Positions 37,229 to 46,718 of a DNA stretch of 64,000 nucleotides are shown piece after piece (position 1 is the first letter of the stretch; each line of letters opens with the position of its first letter). The DNA lies in assembly GCF_001598215.1 (NCBI RefSeq), contig NZ_BCXJ01000001.1:992001-1056000 (forward strand), given 5' to 3'. Under the pieces are notes generated by a model. It was not told where the DNA came from and searched no databases. It saw only the letters and a program-made list of their open reading frames with translations. The stretch is from Shouchella clausii. Its GTDB lineage: Bacteria; Bacillota; Bacilli; Bacillales; Bacillaceae_D. The translations under genes were made by a program, and so were the position numbers.

Positions 37229-37259
37229 AAAACACATGGCGGCAATCGCCATGTGTTTT
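37229..37259. terminator. Bidirectional terminator between methyltransferase gene and galT
   Basis: A perfect 13-base stem (37229-37241 with 37247-37259), five-base loop, A run before and T run after, between convergent genes. Confidence 0.85.
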
Positions 37260-38786
37260 TTATATCAAATCTGATTTTTTGAGAAAACGGATGAAACCAG
37301 CCTCCCCTGAGTCTGTATCTTTAAAGACGCCGGCATGGGAGAGGACAGTCGCAAACAGCCGACCGACTTCTTGCTTAAGGAGCTCCTCCACATTCGCTGC
37401 TGTAAGGTTCGGCTTTTGCTCTTTTAGCGTTAGTGCCCACTCTTTGTGTTTCGCAATGGCTTCATTTTGCTCAATTTGTTCTGCAGCATTAGCACTCGGT
37501 AAGACAGTTGCTAGCTCAGCTAGTTCTTGTTTTAAGCGTCCAGGCAATACGGCTAAGCCCATTACTTCAATCAAGCCAATGTTCTCTTTTTTGATCGCGT
37601 GCACGTCCGCATGGGGATGAAATAACCCGAGCGGATGGGCTTTTGTCGTCCGGTTATTGCGAAGGACGAGATCGAGTTCAAACAAGCCGCCCTTGTTGCG
37701 GGCAATCGGCGTAATGGTATTATGAGGTGTGCCGTCACTATCTGCATAAATGTCGAGCGATGGGTCGCTATACGTTTTCCAAGCCAAAAGGATAGCAGTA
37801 GCAGCTGCTTGCAACGATGCTAGGTCTGCGCTAGCGAGACGAATGACAGACATAGGCCACTTGACAATGCCGGCTTTTATAGTTGGATATCCTTTTAGAG
37901 TAAAAGCCATTTTCAATGGCGCTTTCGCCATTGGAAATGTATGGGCTCCGCCTTGGTAATGGTCGTGGCTTAAAATCGAACCGCCGACTATTGGCAAATC
38001 GGCATTGGAGCCAATAAAATAATGAGTGTATTGTTGGACAAATTCAAGCAGCCTTGTAAATGTATCGGCGGTAATTTGCATAGGCCGCTGTTTTTCGAAA
38101 AGCACAATGGCGTGTTCTTCATAATAGACATAAGGAGAAAACTGCATAAACCACTGTTCGTTGCCAAGTGTTACCGGAATTAAGCGCAAGTTTTGCCGTG
38201 CGGGGTGGTTAACTCGACCGGCAAAGCCAACATTTTCTTTGGCAAGAAGCCCTTTAGGATAGTGGGAAGAGGCTTCTTTTTTGGCCGCAGCAATGGCAAC
38301 AGGGTCTTTTTCCGGCTTTGATAGATTGATCGTGATTTCGAGGTCGCCATAAGGGGTAGGCGCAAGCCAACTTTCATTTAAGGCGATCCTGTCTGTACGA
38401 ATGTAATGGGCGTCTTTGCAAAACTGATAAAACGCAGCAGTTGCCGCTTGTGGGCCTTGTTGTTCGCAAATACGGAAAAAATACTCAATGACTGTACTTG
38501 GACGCGGCAAAATCGCATCAATCAATTTTGTGTCGAATAAGTCCCGGTATGTGACTGTATTCGCTTCAAGGCGACCATTGTCTGCTGCCCAATCAAGAAT
38601 CGGGGCAACGATGTCGTAAATGGGCTCATTGGTCTCAGGGAGCGTTTCCCCGATCATCGGCGCATCGAGGCCAAGACGGTCCAGAAGCTGGTTTCGGCTA
38701 TAGTCGACGTCAGCAAGAGGGAGCAGCTTTTTTTTAACGCCGTAAGCAAGCAATTTTTCAATTTGTGTGTAGATCTGTTTTTCCAT
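37260..38786 (-). CDS. galT: UTP/UDP-glucose-hexose-1-phosphate uridylyltransferase, firmicute type
   Basis: A 508-residue enzyme of the GalT type 2 group found in bacilli and lactobacilli, unrelated in length to E. coli GalT (about 350). It exchanges galactose 1-phosphate and UDP-glucose in the Leloir pathway. The HDHYQGGAHTFPM region (near residue 270) supplies the catalytic His cluster. It begins ten bases after the galK stop and is translationally close to it, so galK-galT is one operon. No galE or galM lies in the window. Confidence 0.93.
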   Translation of the reverse strand: MEKQIYTQIEKLLAYGVKKKLLPLADVDYSRNQLLDRLGLDAPMIGETLPETNEPIYDIVAPILDWAADNGRLEANTVTYRDLFDTKLIDAILPRPSTVIEYFFRICEQQGPQAATAAFYQFCKDAHYIRTDRIALNESWLAPTPYGDLEITINLSKPEKDPVAIAAAKKEASSHYPKGLLAKENVGFAGRVNHPARQNLRLIPVTLGNEQWFMQFSPYVYYEEHAIVLFEKQRPMQITADTFTRLLEFVQQYTHYFIGSNADLPIVGGSILSHDHYQGGAHTFPMAKAPLKMAFTLKGYPTIKAGIVKWPMSVIRLASADLASLQAAATAILLAWKTYSDPSLDIYADSDGTPHNTITPIARNKGGLFELDLVLRNNRTTKAHPLGLFHPHADVHAIKKENIGLIEVMGLAVLPGRLKQELAELATVLPSANAAEQIEQNEAIAKHKEWALTLKEQKPNLTAANVEELLKQEVGRLFATVLSHAGVFKDTDSGEAGFIRFLKKSDLI

Positions 38787-38796
38787 CTTATTGCCC

Positions 38797-39975
38797 TCAA
38801 TCTGCCGCAGCGGCCAAAGGCAGTTCGGTTACGCCATCACCGGCACGGCTAATATAGAAGCTTGGTTGAAAGCCAAATTCGCTCTCGTAGCCTTTTTTAA
38901 CATGTGCTTGAAACGCTTCAATTTTGTCTGTTTGTACAAGGCTGACGGTACAGCCGCCAAATCCTGCTCCAGTCATACGTGTGCCAATGCAGCCAGGGGC
39001 TCGGTGTTGCAACTGATATAAAGCATCAAGCTCTTTGCCAGTCACTTCGTAATCGTGTGCCAGCGATTGGTGGGACTCATTCATCAGTTGCCCGAAGGCA
39101 TGAAGGTTTCCGGCTTTTAGCGCCGATACAGCTTCAAGCACACGTTTGTTTTCGCTGACAACATGGCTAGCTCGTTTGGCAACCGTCGCCGTCGAAAAAG
39201 CGGTGCGGTGTTTTTCGAGCACAGCTAGTGTGACATCACTTAATGTGCGAATGTCGAGACCAGTTGCTTGAAGGTCAGCGAGCGCTTGTTCACATTCGGC
39301 CCGTCGCTCATTGTATTTAGAATCGGCTAGTCCTCTGCGTTTATTTGAATTGGTAATAACGATATCGTGATTGCCCAGCGTTAGTGGCACAAGTTCGTAC
39401 TGCAACGAATCCGTTTGCAAAAATAGCGCATGGTCAGCTTTGCCCATGCCAACAGCAAATTGGTCCATAATGCCGCTGTTCACACCGATAAAGTTGTTTT
39501 CAACATGTTGGCATGTTTTTATAAGGTCGAGGCGGTCCCAATTGGCGCCTGTTAGGGAAGATACCATATAGGCTGTCACCATCTCGATCGAGGCTGAAGA
39601 AGACAAGCCTGCCCCATTCGGAATGTTTCCAAAAAAATAAAGATCGGCCCCGCCTAAATCAAAACCATGATGTTGAAAGGAAGCAATGACACCTTTAGGG
39701 TAATTGCCCCAATCATCTTCTTTATTGTACGAAAGTTCATTGTTTGGAAAAGCAATCCGTTGGCTAAAATTTTTGCTCGCTAAGCGAAATTCGTTCGTGT
39801 TTGTGCGGCGGACTGCTAAGTAAGTCCCCATTGTTAAAGCGGCGGGAAAGACAAAACCGCCATTATAATCAGTATGTTCGCCAATTAAGTTCACACGTCC
39901 TGGCGCGAAAAAAAGCCGGTCTGGCAAAGAGCCAAAAATTGTTTTAAATTCAGCAGCAATCTCATTCGGGTTCAT
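38797..39975 (-). CDS. galK: Galactokinase
   Basis: A 392-residue GHMP kinase phosphorylating galactose to galactose 1-phosphate. The galactokinase signature GRVNLIGEHTDYNGG (near residue 27) and the ATP loop PNGAGLSSSAS (near 121) are intact, as is the C-terminal GAGFGGCTV. AAAGGAGTGA is ahead of the ATG. It is divergent from a DeoR-family gene with which it shares an operator region, and heads the galKT operon. Confidence 0.96.
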   Translation of the reverse strand: MNPNEIAAEFKTIFGSLPDRLFFAPGRVNLIGEHTDYNGGFVFPAALTMGTYLAVRRTNTNEFRLASKNFSQRIAFPNNELSYNKEDDWGNYPKGVIASFQHHGFDLGGADLYFFGNIPNGAGLSSSASIEMVTAYMVSSLTGANWDRLDLIKTCQHVENNFIGVNSGIMDQFAVGMGKADHALFLQTDSLQYELVPLTLGNHDIVITNSNKRRGLADSKYNERRAECEQALADLQATGLDIRTLSDVTLAVLEKHRTAFSTATVAKRASHVVSENKRVLEAVSALKAGNLHAFGQLMNESHQSLAHDYEVTGKELDALYQLQHRAPGCIGTRMTGAGFGGCTVSLVQTDKIEAFQAHVKKGYESEFGFQPSFYISRAGDGVTELPLAAAAD

Positions 39976-40020
39976 AGAGTCACTCCTTTTAGCGTAAAGA
40001 GACAGATAAGCAAATGCTAT

Positions 40021-40049
40021 TTGACAGCGGTTGCAAAACTTTCTATGAT
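40021..40049 (+). promoter_or_regulatory. Sigma-A promoter of the DeoR-type gene
   Basis: TTGACA at 40021-40026, 17 bases, TATGAT at 40044-40049. Transcription would start close to the operator-like repeats at 40056-40079. Confidence 0.75.
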
Positions 40050-40079
40050 TATATCAACAAAAACGAACAATAACAAACA
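40048..40079 (-). promoter_or_regulatory. galK promoter with overlapping DeoR-type operator
   Basis: On the minus strand TTGTTA (40071-40076), 17 bases, TATAAT (40048-40053). The same segment, 40056-40079, is built of AACAAA/AACGAAC/AACAAAC repeats about ten bases apart, in the style of DeoR-family operators (TGTTTNNTTTTTGTT), so one bound regulator would block both divergent promoters. Confidence 0.65.
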
Positions 40080-40106
40080 CTTTTTAACATAATAGAGGTG
40101 CAAGTA

Positions 40107-40865
40107 ATGTTAAAAGAAGAAAGACTGCAACGGATAGTAAAGATGCTCGAACAGAGTGACATGATTAAAGTGGCAGATGTAATGAAAGAGCTGCAAGTGG
40201 CAGATATGACGGTGCGCCGCGATTTGCAGGCGCTTGAAGAAGCAGGATTGCTTGTGCGTTTACATGGCGGAGCCACAAAAGCAGGCTACAAAGAGCTATC
40301 GAACACAGAAAAGCAGAGTTTAAATCAAAAAGAAAAAAAGGCGATTGCGAAACAAGCAGCTTCACTCATTCATGACCATGACACGGTCTTTCTTGGGCCT
40401 GGCACAACAAATGAATCGATGCATGCGTACATTCAGGCTAGTGGAGTGAAAATTGTGACGACTTCGTTGCCGATTTTTATGGAATTTAAAGGCGATCCTC
40501 GTTTTGAGCTATTATTAGCAGGAGGAGAATACCGTGAACGGACTGGTTCATTCATCGGAGCTCTAACAAGGCAGTTGTTAGGGACACTGCGGTTTAATAA
40601 AGCATTTATCGGCACGAATGGCATTCACGGGAGCGAAGTAACGGCGGCTAATGAAGAAGAAGGGGAAGGCCATCGGATCGTCTGCAATCGGACTGAGCAG
40701 TTGTATATTACAGCAGACCACAGCAAATTTGGGGTAAGCGCGTTTTATACATTTTGCCGTTTGCAAGAGGCGACGGCAATTATCACCGATAGCCTGCTTG
40801 ATAAAAACACGTTGAACGAGCTGAAAAATCAAACACAAGTGTTTACCGCTCAATTGCCACAGTAA
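40107..40865 (+). CDS. DeoR-family regulator, probably of galKT
   Basis: AGAGGTG six bases ahead supports ATG 40107 over the GTG at 40098, giving 252 residues. N-terminal DeoR helix-turn-helix (about 6-55, with MTVRRDLQALEEAGLLVRLHGGA) and C-terminal DeoR sugar-phosphate domain (FLGPGTTNE near 92, FIGTNGI near 168). It is divergent from galKT, and the operator-like repeats lie between them, so it most likely represses galKT and itself until a phosphorylated sugar binds. Confidence 0.87.
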   Translation: MLKEERLQRIVKMLEQSDMIKVADVMKELQVADMTVRRDLQALEEAGLLVRLHGGATKAGYKELSNTEKQSLNQKEKKAIAKQAASLIHDHDTVFLGPGTTNESMHAYIQASGVKIVTTSLPIFMEFKGDPRFELLLAGGEYRERTGSFIGALTRQLLGTLRFNKAFIGTNGIHGSEVTAANEEEGEGHRIVCNRTEQLYITADHSKFGVSAFYTFCRLQEATAIITDSLLDKNTLNELKNQTQVFTAQLPQ

Positions 40866-40886
40866 GCAAAAAGGTTGTTCCCACTT

Positions 40887-40917
40887 AGGGGACAAGGATT
40901 TTTGCAATCTTACACAA
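40887..40917. repeat. Short dispersed repeat, copy 1
   Basis: Begins AGGGGACAAGGATTTTTGC and ends CTTACACAAT. The element at 59823-59850 shares AGGGGACAAG, ATTT-GC and CTACACA with a two-base gap. Both copies are intergenic, downstream of a gene end. Confidence 0.4.
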
Positions 40918-41004
40918 TGCTTTAAAAAGTGGCTAAACCCCTTTGTTAACCGCTTTAAAGACAATGGGGGCTGTTATCGTTATCCAATTTATTTCCAATA
41001 TTCA

Positions 41005-41033
41005 TTGCTAGAAAACGAATTTCCGAATATAAT
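41005..41033 (+). promoter_or_regulatory. Sigma-A promoter of ltaS
   Basis: TTGCTA at 41005-41010, 17 bases, TATAAT at 41028-41033, about 70 bases ahead of the start codon. Confidence 0.6.
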
Positions 41034-41100
41034 AGTTGACTAGTTATGGGTGTTTTATGCGATGAAATAAGGAAATTCTATTGGAAAGAAGAGATGTCCA

Positions 41101-43044
41101 ATGTCAAATTTAAAAAGGTTGGCTTCAAAGAAGCTGATGTTTTTTTGGCTTGCTCTATTTTTATATTGGCTCAAAACATATGTGACGTATAAAACAGAAT
41201 TTAATTTAGGGGTCAAAGGGCCGTACCAGGAATTACTGCTCGCCTTGAACCCATTAAGCATGGGCGTTTTATTATTTGGGTTGGCATTGTTTGCAAAAGG
41301 GCGACGTTCCAACTTATGGATCATTGTGTTTGCTTCCCTGCTTGGCGCCATTCTTTATGCGAATGTGCTGTTTTACCGCTTTTTCGATGACTTTATTACG
41401 CTGCCTAACGTAATGCAGGCATCCAACTTAAGCACGATGTCTGGAAACGTGTTTGCCGCCATGCGTTGGTATGATCTATGGTTCTTTTTCGATGTAGCGT
41501 TTTTAATTGGCCTCTATTTATGGAAAAGGGAAGTTCCTGAAATACGCTTTCGCAAAAGCGTGGCCACAACTGCGGTTGTTACAGCGATTGCTCTGTTCGT
41601 TGCCAATTTAGCTATGGCAGAAATCGATCGCCCACAGTTGCTTGCACGGACGTTTGACCGCAACTATATTGTGAAATATTTAGGTTTGTATAATTACACC
41701 ATTTATGATGGTATCCAGACCGTGCAAGCGGAATCGCAACGTGCGTATGCAAGCAGCGATGATTTAACGGAAATTGAAAATTACACGGTTTCCCGTTTCG
41801 CCAAGCCGAATGAGGACTACTTTGGCATCGCAGAGGGCAAAAATATCATTAAAATCCATTTAGAGAGCTTCCAGTCGTTTCTAATTGATTATGAGCTTAA
41901 CGGCGAGGAAGTTACGCCATTCTTGAATTCATTAGCCGCCGGGGCTGAGGATATGACGTACTTTGACAACTTTTTCCATCAAACGGGGCAAGGGAAGACA
42001 GCGGATGCGGAGTTGATGCTTGACACTGGTTTATTTGGTTTGCCGCAAGGTTCTGCCTTTGTGACGAAAGCGCAAAATACGTACCAATCGCTTCCAGCCA
42101 TTTTAAACCAAGAGCATGGCTACGAGAGCGCTGTTTTACACGGCGACTATAAATCCTTTTGGAATCGCGATACGATGTATAAACAGCTTGGTATCGATCA
42201 ATTTTTTGATGCAAGCTATTATGATATGAGCGAAGAACAAACCGTTAACTTAGGCTTAAAAGACAAGCCATTTTTCGAAGAATCGATTCCAATGCTTGAG
42301 TCATTGGAAACGCCGTTTTACGCCCATTTGATTACGCTCACGCACCACTATCCGTTTAACTTGGATCCAGAAGATGCAACGATTGAGCGGGCCACTACTG
42401 GAGACAATACAGTCGATAACTATTTTCAGACGGCCCGTTATTTGGATGAAGCCCTTGAGCAATTTTTTGCTGACCTAAAAGCGTCAGGCTTGTACGAGGA
42501 CTCGGTGATCATGATTTACGGAGACCATAATGGCATTTCCGAAAACCATAACAGGGCGATGGCTGAAATTCAAGGTACAGAAATCACTCCTCACCAAAAT
42601 GCTCAAAACCAGCGAGTGCCACTGCTGATTCGTGTTCCTGGCATGGAAGGCGGCGTGGACCACACATATGGCGGGGAAATTGATGTAATGGCGACGCTCC
42701 TCCATTTACAAGGCATTAGCGCCAAACCATATGTGCAATTTGGGACGGACTTGTTTTCCAAAGAGCATGATGAGATTGTTTCGTTTCGAAGTGGCGACTA
42801 TATAACGCCAGCGTATACGTCAGTGAATGGTGTTCTTTACGATACGGAGACAGGAGAAATTCTGGAACCGACAGAAGAAACAAATGAAATCCAGGAAAAA
42901 GTTGACCAGCAGTTAGATTACTCAGACCGTGTGCTTTACGAAGATTTGCTTCGTTTCCATGCGATTGATGGCTTTGAACCAATTGAGCCAACTAATTATC
43001 AGTATGGCAACCCAAATAAAGAACCGACAAATGAAGATGAATAA
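41101..43044 (+). CDS. ltaS: Lipoteichoic acid synthase (LtaS family)
   Basis: A 647-residue membrane sulfatase-fold enzyme that polymerises glycerol phosphate from phosphatidylglycerol onto the lipoteichoic acid anchor. Five N-terminal helices (to about residue 185) are followed by the extracellular alkaline-phosphatase-like domain with the nucleophile Thr in TGQGKTADAE (near 300), the metal site HLESFQSF and GDHNGISENHN (near 476). Bacilli usually have several paralogues (LtaS, YfnI, YqgS, YvgJ), and I cannot say which this is. GGAAAGAAGAG precedes the ATG. Monocistronic. Confidence 0.92.
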   Translation: MSNLKRLASKKLMFFWLALFLYWLKTYVTYKTEFNLGVKGPYQELLLALNPLSMGVLLFGLALFAKGRRSNLWIIVFASLLGAILYANVLFYRFFDDFITLPNVMQASNLSTMSGNVFAAMRWYDLWFFFDVAFLIGLYLWKREVPEIRFRKSVATTAVVTAIALFVANLAMAEIDRPQLLARTFDRNYIVKYLGLYNYTIYDGIQTVQAESQRAYASSDDLTEIENYTVSRFAKPNEDYFGIAEGKNIIKIHLESFQSFLIDYELNGEEVTPFLNSLAAGAEDMTYFDNFFHQTGQGKTADAELMLDTGLFGLPQGSAFVTKAQNTYQSLPAILNQEHGYESAVLHGDYKSFWNRDTMYKQLGIDQFFDASYYDMSEEQTVNLGLKDKPFFEESIPMLESLETPFYAHLITLTHHYPFNLDPEDATIERATTGDNTVDNYFQTARYLDEALEQFFADLKASGLYEDSVIMIYGDHNGISENHNRAMAEIQGTEITPHQNAQNQRVPLLIRVPGMEGGVDHTYGGEIDVMATLLHLQGISAKPYVQFGTDLFSKEHDEIVSFRSGDYITPAYTSVNGVLYDTETGEILEPTEETNEIQEKVDQQLDYSDRVLYEDLLRFHAIDGFEPIEPTNYQYGNPNKEPTNEDE

Positions 43045-43070
43045 AAGAACCAGCGGGAGCTGGTTCTTTT
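43043..43070 (+). terminator. Terminator of ltaS
   Basis: A perfect 12-base stem (43043-43054 with 43059-43070) with a GGGA loop, ending in TTTT. Confidence 0.85.
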
Positions 43071-43161
43071 GCTGTTCGCACAGAAGAACGGCAGGCCATG
43101 CTTTTTTTTATAAAACAACAGTGGAAGCAATAAAATGAGGCGTTTTCTGTCTAAATAAACT

Positions 43162-43190
43162 TTGACAACGGTTCCGCGATCATGTATATT
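43162..43190 (+). promoter_or_regulatory. Sigma-A promoter of guaC
   Basis: TTGACA at 43162-43167, 17 bases, TATATT at 43185-43190. Downstream in the leader CGAATG (43201-43206) can pair with CATTCG (43230-43235), which is followed by TTTTT, a weak attenuator-like hairpin. Confidence 0.7.
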
Positions 43191-43253
43191 ACCCTATGGG
43201 CGAATGATTTTTGTTTTTTTATTCTATAACATTCGTTTTTAGGGGTGTGAATG

Positions 43254-44237
43254 ATGGAAAACGTTTTTGACTATGAAGATATTCAACTTATTCCAGCAAA
43301 ATGTATTGTTGGAAGTCGTGCTGAATGCGATACAAGTGTGGAACTTGGAGGCCGTACGTTCAAGCTTCCAGTTGTTCCAGCAAATATGCAAACGATTATT
43401 GATGAGAAAATTGCTCGTTATCTCGCGGAAAATGATTATTTTTATATTATGCACCGTTTCCAGCCAGAAACACGCCTTGCTTTTGTCAAAGACATGCATG
43501 AACGGGGATTGTACGCATCCATTAGCGTTGGTGTAAAAGAAGAAGAATACGCATTTGTTGAACAATTGGCTGACCAACGTATAGTGCCTGAATATGTGAC
43601 GATTGATATAGCCCATGGCCATTCCGAAGCGGTCATCAACATGATCCGCCATATTAAAACGCACTTGCCAGAGAGTTTCGTTATTGCTGGCAATGTCGGC
43701 ACACCAGAAGCTGTACGTGAACTTGAACATGCTGGGGCAGACGCGACAAAAGTCGGCATAGGACCTGGAAAAGTGTGCATCACTAAAATCAAAACAGGCT
43801 TCGGTACGGGAGGCTGGCAGCTTGCAGCGCTACGCTGGTGCGCGAAAGCTGCAAGCAAACCGATTATCGCCGACGGCGGCATTCGCACGCACGGCGATAT
43901 TGCCAAGTCGGTCCGTTTTGGCGCAACAATGGTGATGATCGGTTCCTTGTTCGCAGGCCACGAAGAATCTCCTGGCGAGACGATCGAAAAGGACGGCAAG
44001 CTTTATAAAGAGTATTTTGGTTCAGCGTCAGAATACCAAAAAGGCGAACGAAAAAATGTCGAAGGCAAGAAAATGTATGTCGAGCACAAAGGTTCGTTAG
44101 CCGAAACACTATTAGAAATGGAACAAGACCTCCAGTCTTCGATTTCCTATGCAGGAGGCAAAAAACTAGACGCAATCCGTAATGTTGATTATGTCGTTGT
44201 GAAGAATTCCATTTTTAATGGCGACAAAATTTATTAA
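43254..44237 (+). CDS. guaC: GMP reductase
   Basis: AGGGGTG suits the second ATG (43254) better than the first (43251), giving 327 residues, the size of the firmicute GuaC2 type. It converts GMP to IMP with NADPH, letting guanine nucleotides feed adenine nucleotide synthesis. The IMPDH/GMPR active-site loop [16 protein letters not shown] (catalytic Cys near residue 178) and the phosphate site [15 protein letters not shown] are intact. Monocistronic with its own promoter. Confidence 0.96.
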   Translation: MENVFDYEDIQLIPAKCIVGSRAECDTSVELGGRTFKLPVVPANMQTIIDEKIARYLAENDYFYIMHRFQPETRLAFVKDMHERGLYASISVGVKEEEYAFVEQLADQRIVPEYVTIDIAHGHSEAVINMIRHIKTHLPESFVIAGNVGTPEAVRELEHAGADATKVGIGPGKVCITKIKTGFGTGGWQLAALRWCAKAASKPIIADGGIRTHGDIAKSVRFGATMVMIGSLFAGHEESPGETIEKDGKLYKEYFGSASEYQKGERKNVEGKKMYVEHKGSLAETLLEMEQDLQSSISYAGGKKLDAIRNVDYVVVKNSIFNGDKIY

Positions 44238-44375
44238 CGATCAATATCTTCATAATGAGGATGGAGTCTGTCTTGGGCAGGCTCCATTTATTTATTTTAA
44301 GCTGCTGGCGATAAGGCGGAATAATAAACAAGGAATCAAAAGATTATAATAGTACAGAATTGGACCATTTTTCAC

Positions 44376-44424
44376 TTGACAAGAAAAACGATCGTTGGAA
44401 TAATGAAATTTGAAAGCGCTTTCT
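44376..44424 (+). promoter_or_regulatory. Promoter and perfect cre box of the sugar ABC operon
   Basis: TTGACA at 44376-44381, 17 bases, AATAAT at 44399-44404, and at 44410-44424 a full match to the cre consensus (TTGAAAGCGCTTTCT). The cre covers the expected transcription start, so CcpA should repress the operon strongly when preferred sugars are present. Confidence 0.85.
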
Positions 44425-44519
44425 TTTTTTGGGTTGGCTATTCTTCGGATAGGTAACACTTGCCAACTTAGTTTATTTCATAAACAAACAAAGTTAATGA
44501 CATGATTGGAGGGTTATGT

Positions 44520-45779
44520 ATGGGGAAAAAAGTGGTGACTTTGGCGGCAGTTTTAAGTTTCTTTTTAATCGGATGCAGCCCAGAAGAAGAGGAAAACGAG
44601 ATTACGATTTGGAGCTTTACGAATGAAGGTGAGTACGCTGTTGCCGCATTCTTGGAAGAGTACCCAGATGTAAAAGTTAATTTTCAATATATTCCTTCAA
44701 GCCAATATGAAACAAAGCTCCGGTCTGCTTTGTCAACAGGAATACGGGCGCCTGATGTATTTGCGCTAGAAGCTCAATATGTTCGGAAATTTATTGACCA
44801 TCCATCACTAGAATCGTTAACAGGAGCGCCATACCACGCAGATGCGTTAGTCGAGGACCATTACGAATATATTCAGGGCATTGAAAAGGACTCAAATGGA
44901 GATGTTCGCACAATTGGCTATCAAGGCACGACCGGCGGCTTTTATTTTCGCAGAGATTTGGCGGAAGAGTACTTAGGAACAGATGACCCAAAAGAGGTTA
45001 GTGCGATGATCGAAACGTGGGATGATGTGTTTTCGATTAGCAAACGCATTTATGAGGAAAGCGGTGGAACAGTCCGTGGTTTGCCAAATTGGAATTCAAT
45101 CGGGCAAGTGCAAGATGCACTCGTTAACCAAGCATGGGTCGTCGACAATAAACTAGTCATCGATCAAGCAAAGAGTGATGTGCTGGATTTGGTTGATCAA
45201 GCAATTGAGGCGGACGCACTGGCGATGTTAGATGATTGGTCTCCTGGGTGGACTGCTTCTATGCAGCAAGGCTCAGTCCTGTTTTATCCAGGGCCATCCT
45301 GGTATTTGCAATATGTCTTGCAAGCAAATGCCCCTGACACTAGCGGGCTATGGGGACTGGCGAGCGGCCCTGCTGCTTTTAGTGGAGGCGGAACATTTTA
45401 TTCCGTCTATTCTGGCAGCGATAACAAAGAGTTGGCTTGGGAATTTGTGAAGTTTTACGGCTTCGACGTTGACTTCTTGCAAAACTTAGCCGTTGACGAA
45501 CAGTATTATACAAGCCATCGTGAGGCAAATGAAGGAGTGGCAGCAGAGATTACAAGCGATTTTTTAGCTGGCCAAAACTATTTTGAATTCTTTAATGAGG
45601 AGTCAGAAAATGTGCAGGCAGTGGTCCGCTCATCATTTGATGGCGATATTAATGACATTTTTAATGAGCTGATGGATGCATACGCCCGGGGAAACTTTCG
45701 TTCACAGGAAGAATTTTGGCAGCGGTTCAAACGTGATGTGCAAACGTATTTTCCAGAACTTGAGATCGATTCATTTTAA
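44520..45779 (+). CDS. Sugar ABC transporter substrate-binding lipoprotein
   Basis: GGAGGG six bases ahead fixes ATG 44520 (419 residues); the open frame starts at 44502. The signal peptide ends FFLIGC (Cys 19) and the mature protein is a family 1 (MalE/UgpB-like) solute-binding protein, with ITIWSFTNEGE at the start, Trp-rich binding patches (SPGWTASMQQG, GPSWYLQY) and a typical C-terminal lobe. It should bind an oligosaccharide or polyol at the cell surface. Two permeases follow; no hydrolase hints at the substrate. Confidence 0.92.
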   Translation: MGKKVVTLAAVLSFFLIGCSPEEEENEITIWSFTNEGEYAVAAFLEEYPDVKVNFQYIPSSQYETKLRSALSTGIRAPDVFALEAQYVRKFIDHPSLESLTGAPYHADALVEDHYEYIQGIEKDSNGDVRTIGYQGTTGGFYFRRDLAEEYLGTDDPKEVSAMIETWDDVFSISKRIYEESGGTVRGLPNWNSIGQVQDALVNQAWVVDNKLVIDQAKSDVLDLVDQAIEADALAMLDDWSPGWTASMQQGSVLFYPGPSWYLQYVLQANAPDTSGLWGLASGPAAFSGGGTFYSVYSGSDNKELAWEFVKFYGFDVDFLQNLAVDEQYYTSHREANEGVAAEITSDFLAGQNYFEFFNEESENVQAVVRSSFDGDINDIFNELMDAYARGNFRSQEEFWQRFKRDVQTYFPELEIDSF

Positions 45780-45811
45780 CGGCTCTAGCGCCGGATCCGA
45801 GGAGGGCTTTC

Positions 45812-46705
45812 ATGTTCATTAATCGCATTAATAAAGGGAACTGTGGATACTTTTTTATTGCCCCGTTTTTTATCGTATTTTTATTGTTTGGGCTTTATCC
45901 GATTCTCTATTCTTTCTATTTAAGCTTAACGAATTGGGATGGGCTCAACGACCCAGAATTCATCGGTCTTGCGAACTACACCCGAGCGATCATTGATCCG
46001 TTGTTTCTTCAATCATTGTTTAATACATTTTTTATTTGGATTGTCTCGGTTATCCCCCAGCTTACTGTCAGTTTAGTACTCGCCGTCATTTTGACGAACA
46101 CATTTTTAAAAGGCAAAGATTTTTTCAGAGCGGTCTATTTCTTTCCGAACATTGTGACGGCTGCTTCGCTCGGATTGCTCGTCAGTCTCATGTTTGACTG
46201 GCAAACAGGCAGTGTCAACCAATTGCTACTATCGATTGGTTTCTTGGATCAGGCCATTGATTGGAAAAACAATGCCTTATTTATGCAACTGCTCGTGTCA
46301 GCGATTCTATTTTTCCAGTACTTTGGCTACTCGATGCTTATCTATATAGCTGGTTTGCAGGGAATTTCGCCAGAATATGCCGAAGCTGCTAAAGTAGACG
46401 GCGCGTCGAAAACCCAGATTTTCTTTAAAATAACCGTTCCGTTACTAAAGCCGATTATTATTTTCCAAGTGATTACTTCATTAATTGGCGGAGTGCAAAT
46501 CTTTGACCAGCCATACATGTTAACGGAAGGGGCTGGTTCGCCTAACCATGCGACGTTGACGAGTGTTATGTATTTGTATCGGACTGCTTTTGAACAAGGA
46601 AGGTTTGGCTACGGGGCAACCATTGCGTTTTGTTTATTTGTTGTCATTGTTAGTTTATCGGTAGTTTCCTATTTGGTTTCAAGAAATCGAAGCAAAATTG
46701 CTTAA
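45812..46705 (+). CDS. Sugar ABC permease, MalF/UgpA type
   Basis: A 297-residue permease with six membrane helices and the EAA loop EYAEAAKVDGASKTQIFFKITVPLL (residues about 190-214, quoted in part: EAAKVDGA). GAGGAGGG precedes the ATG, 32 bases past the binding-protein gene. It pairs with the downstream MalG-type permease to form the channel of a CUT1 sugar importer. Confidence 0.93.
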   Translation: MFINRINKGNCGYFFIAPFFIVFLLFGLYPILYSFYLSLTNWDGLNDPEFIGLANYTRAIIDPLFLQSLFNTFFIWIVSVIPQLTVSLVLAVILTNTFLKGKDFFRAVYFFPNIVTAASLGLLVSLMFDWQTGSVNQLLLSIGFLDQAIDWKNNALFMQLLVSAILFFQYFGYSMLIYIAGLQGISPEYAEAAKVDGASKTQIFFKITVPLLKPIIIFQVITSLIGGVQIFDQPYMLTEGAGSPNHATLTSVMYLYRTAFEQGRFGYGATIAFCLFVVIVSLSVVSYLVSRNRSKIA

Positions 46706-46718
46706 AGGGGGAGTTAGA

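Noticed and set aside
43442-43999. 185-codon minus-strand open frame inside guaC
   Set aside because: Lies entirely opposite a certain gene, without a ribosome site; composition is that of a shadow frame.
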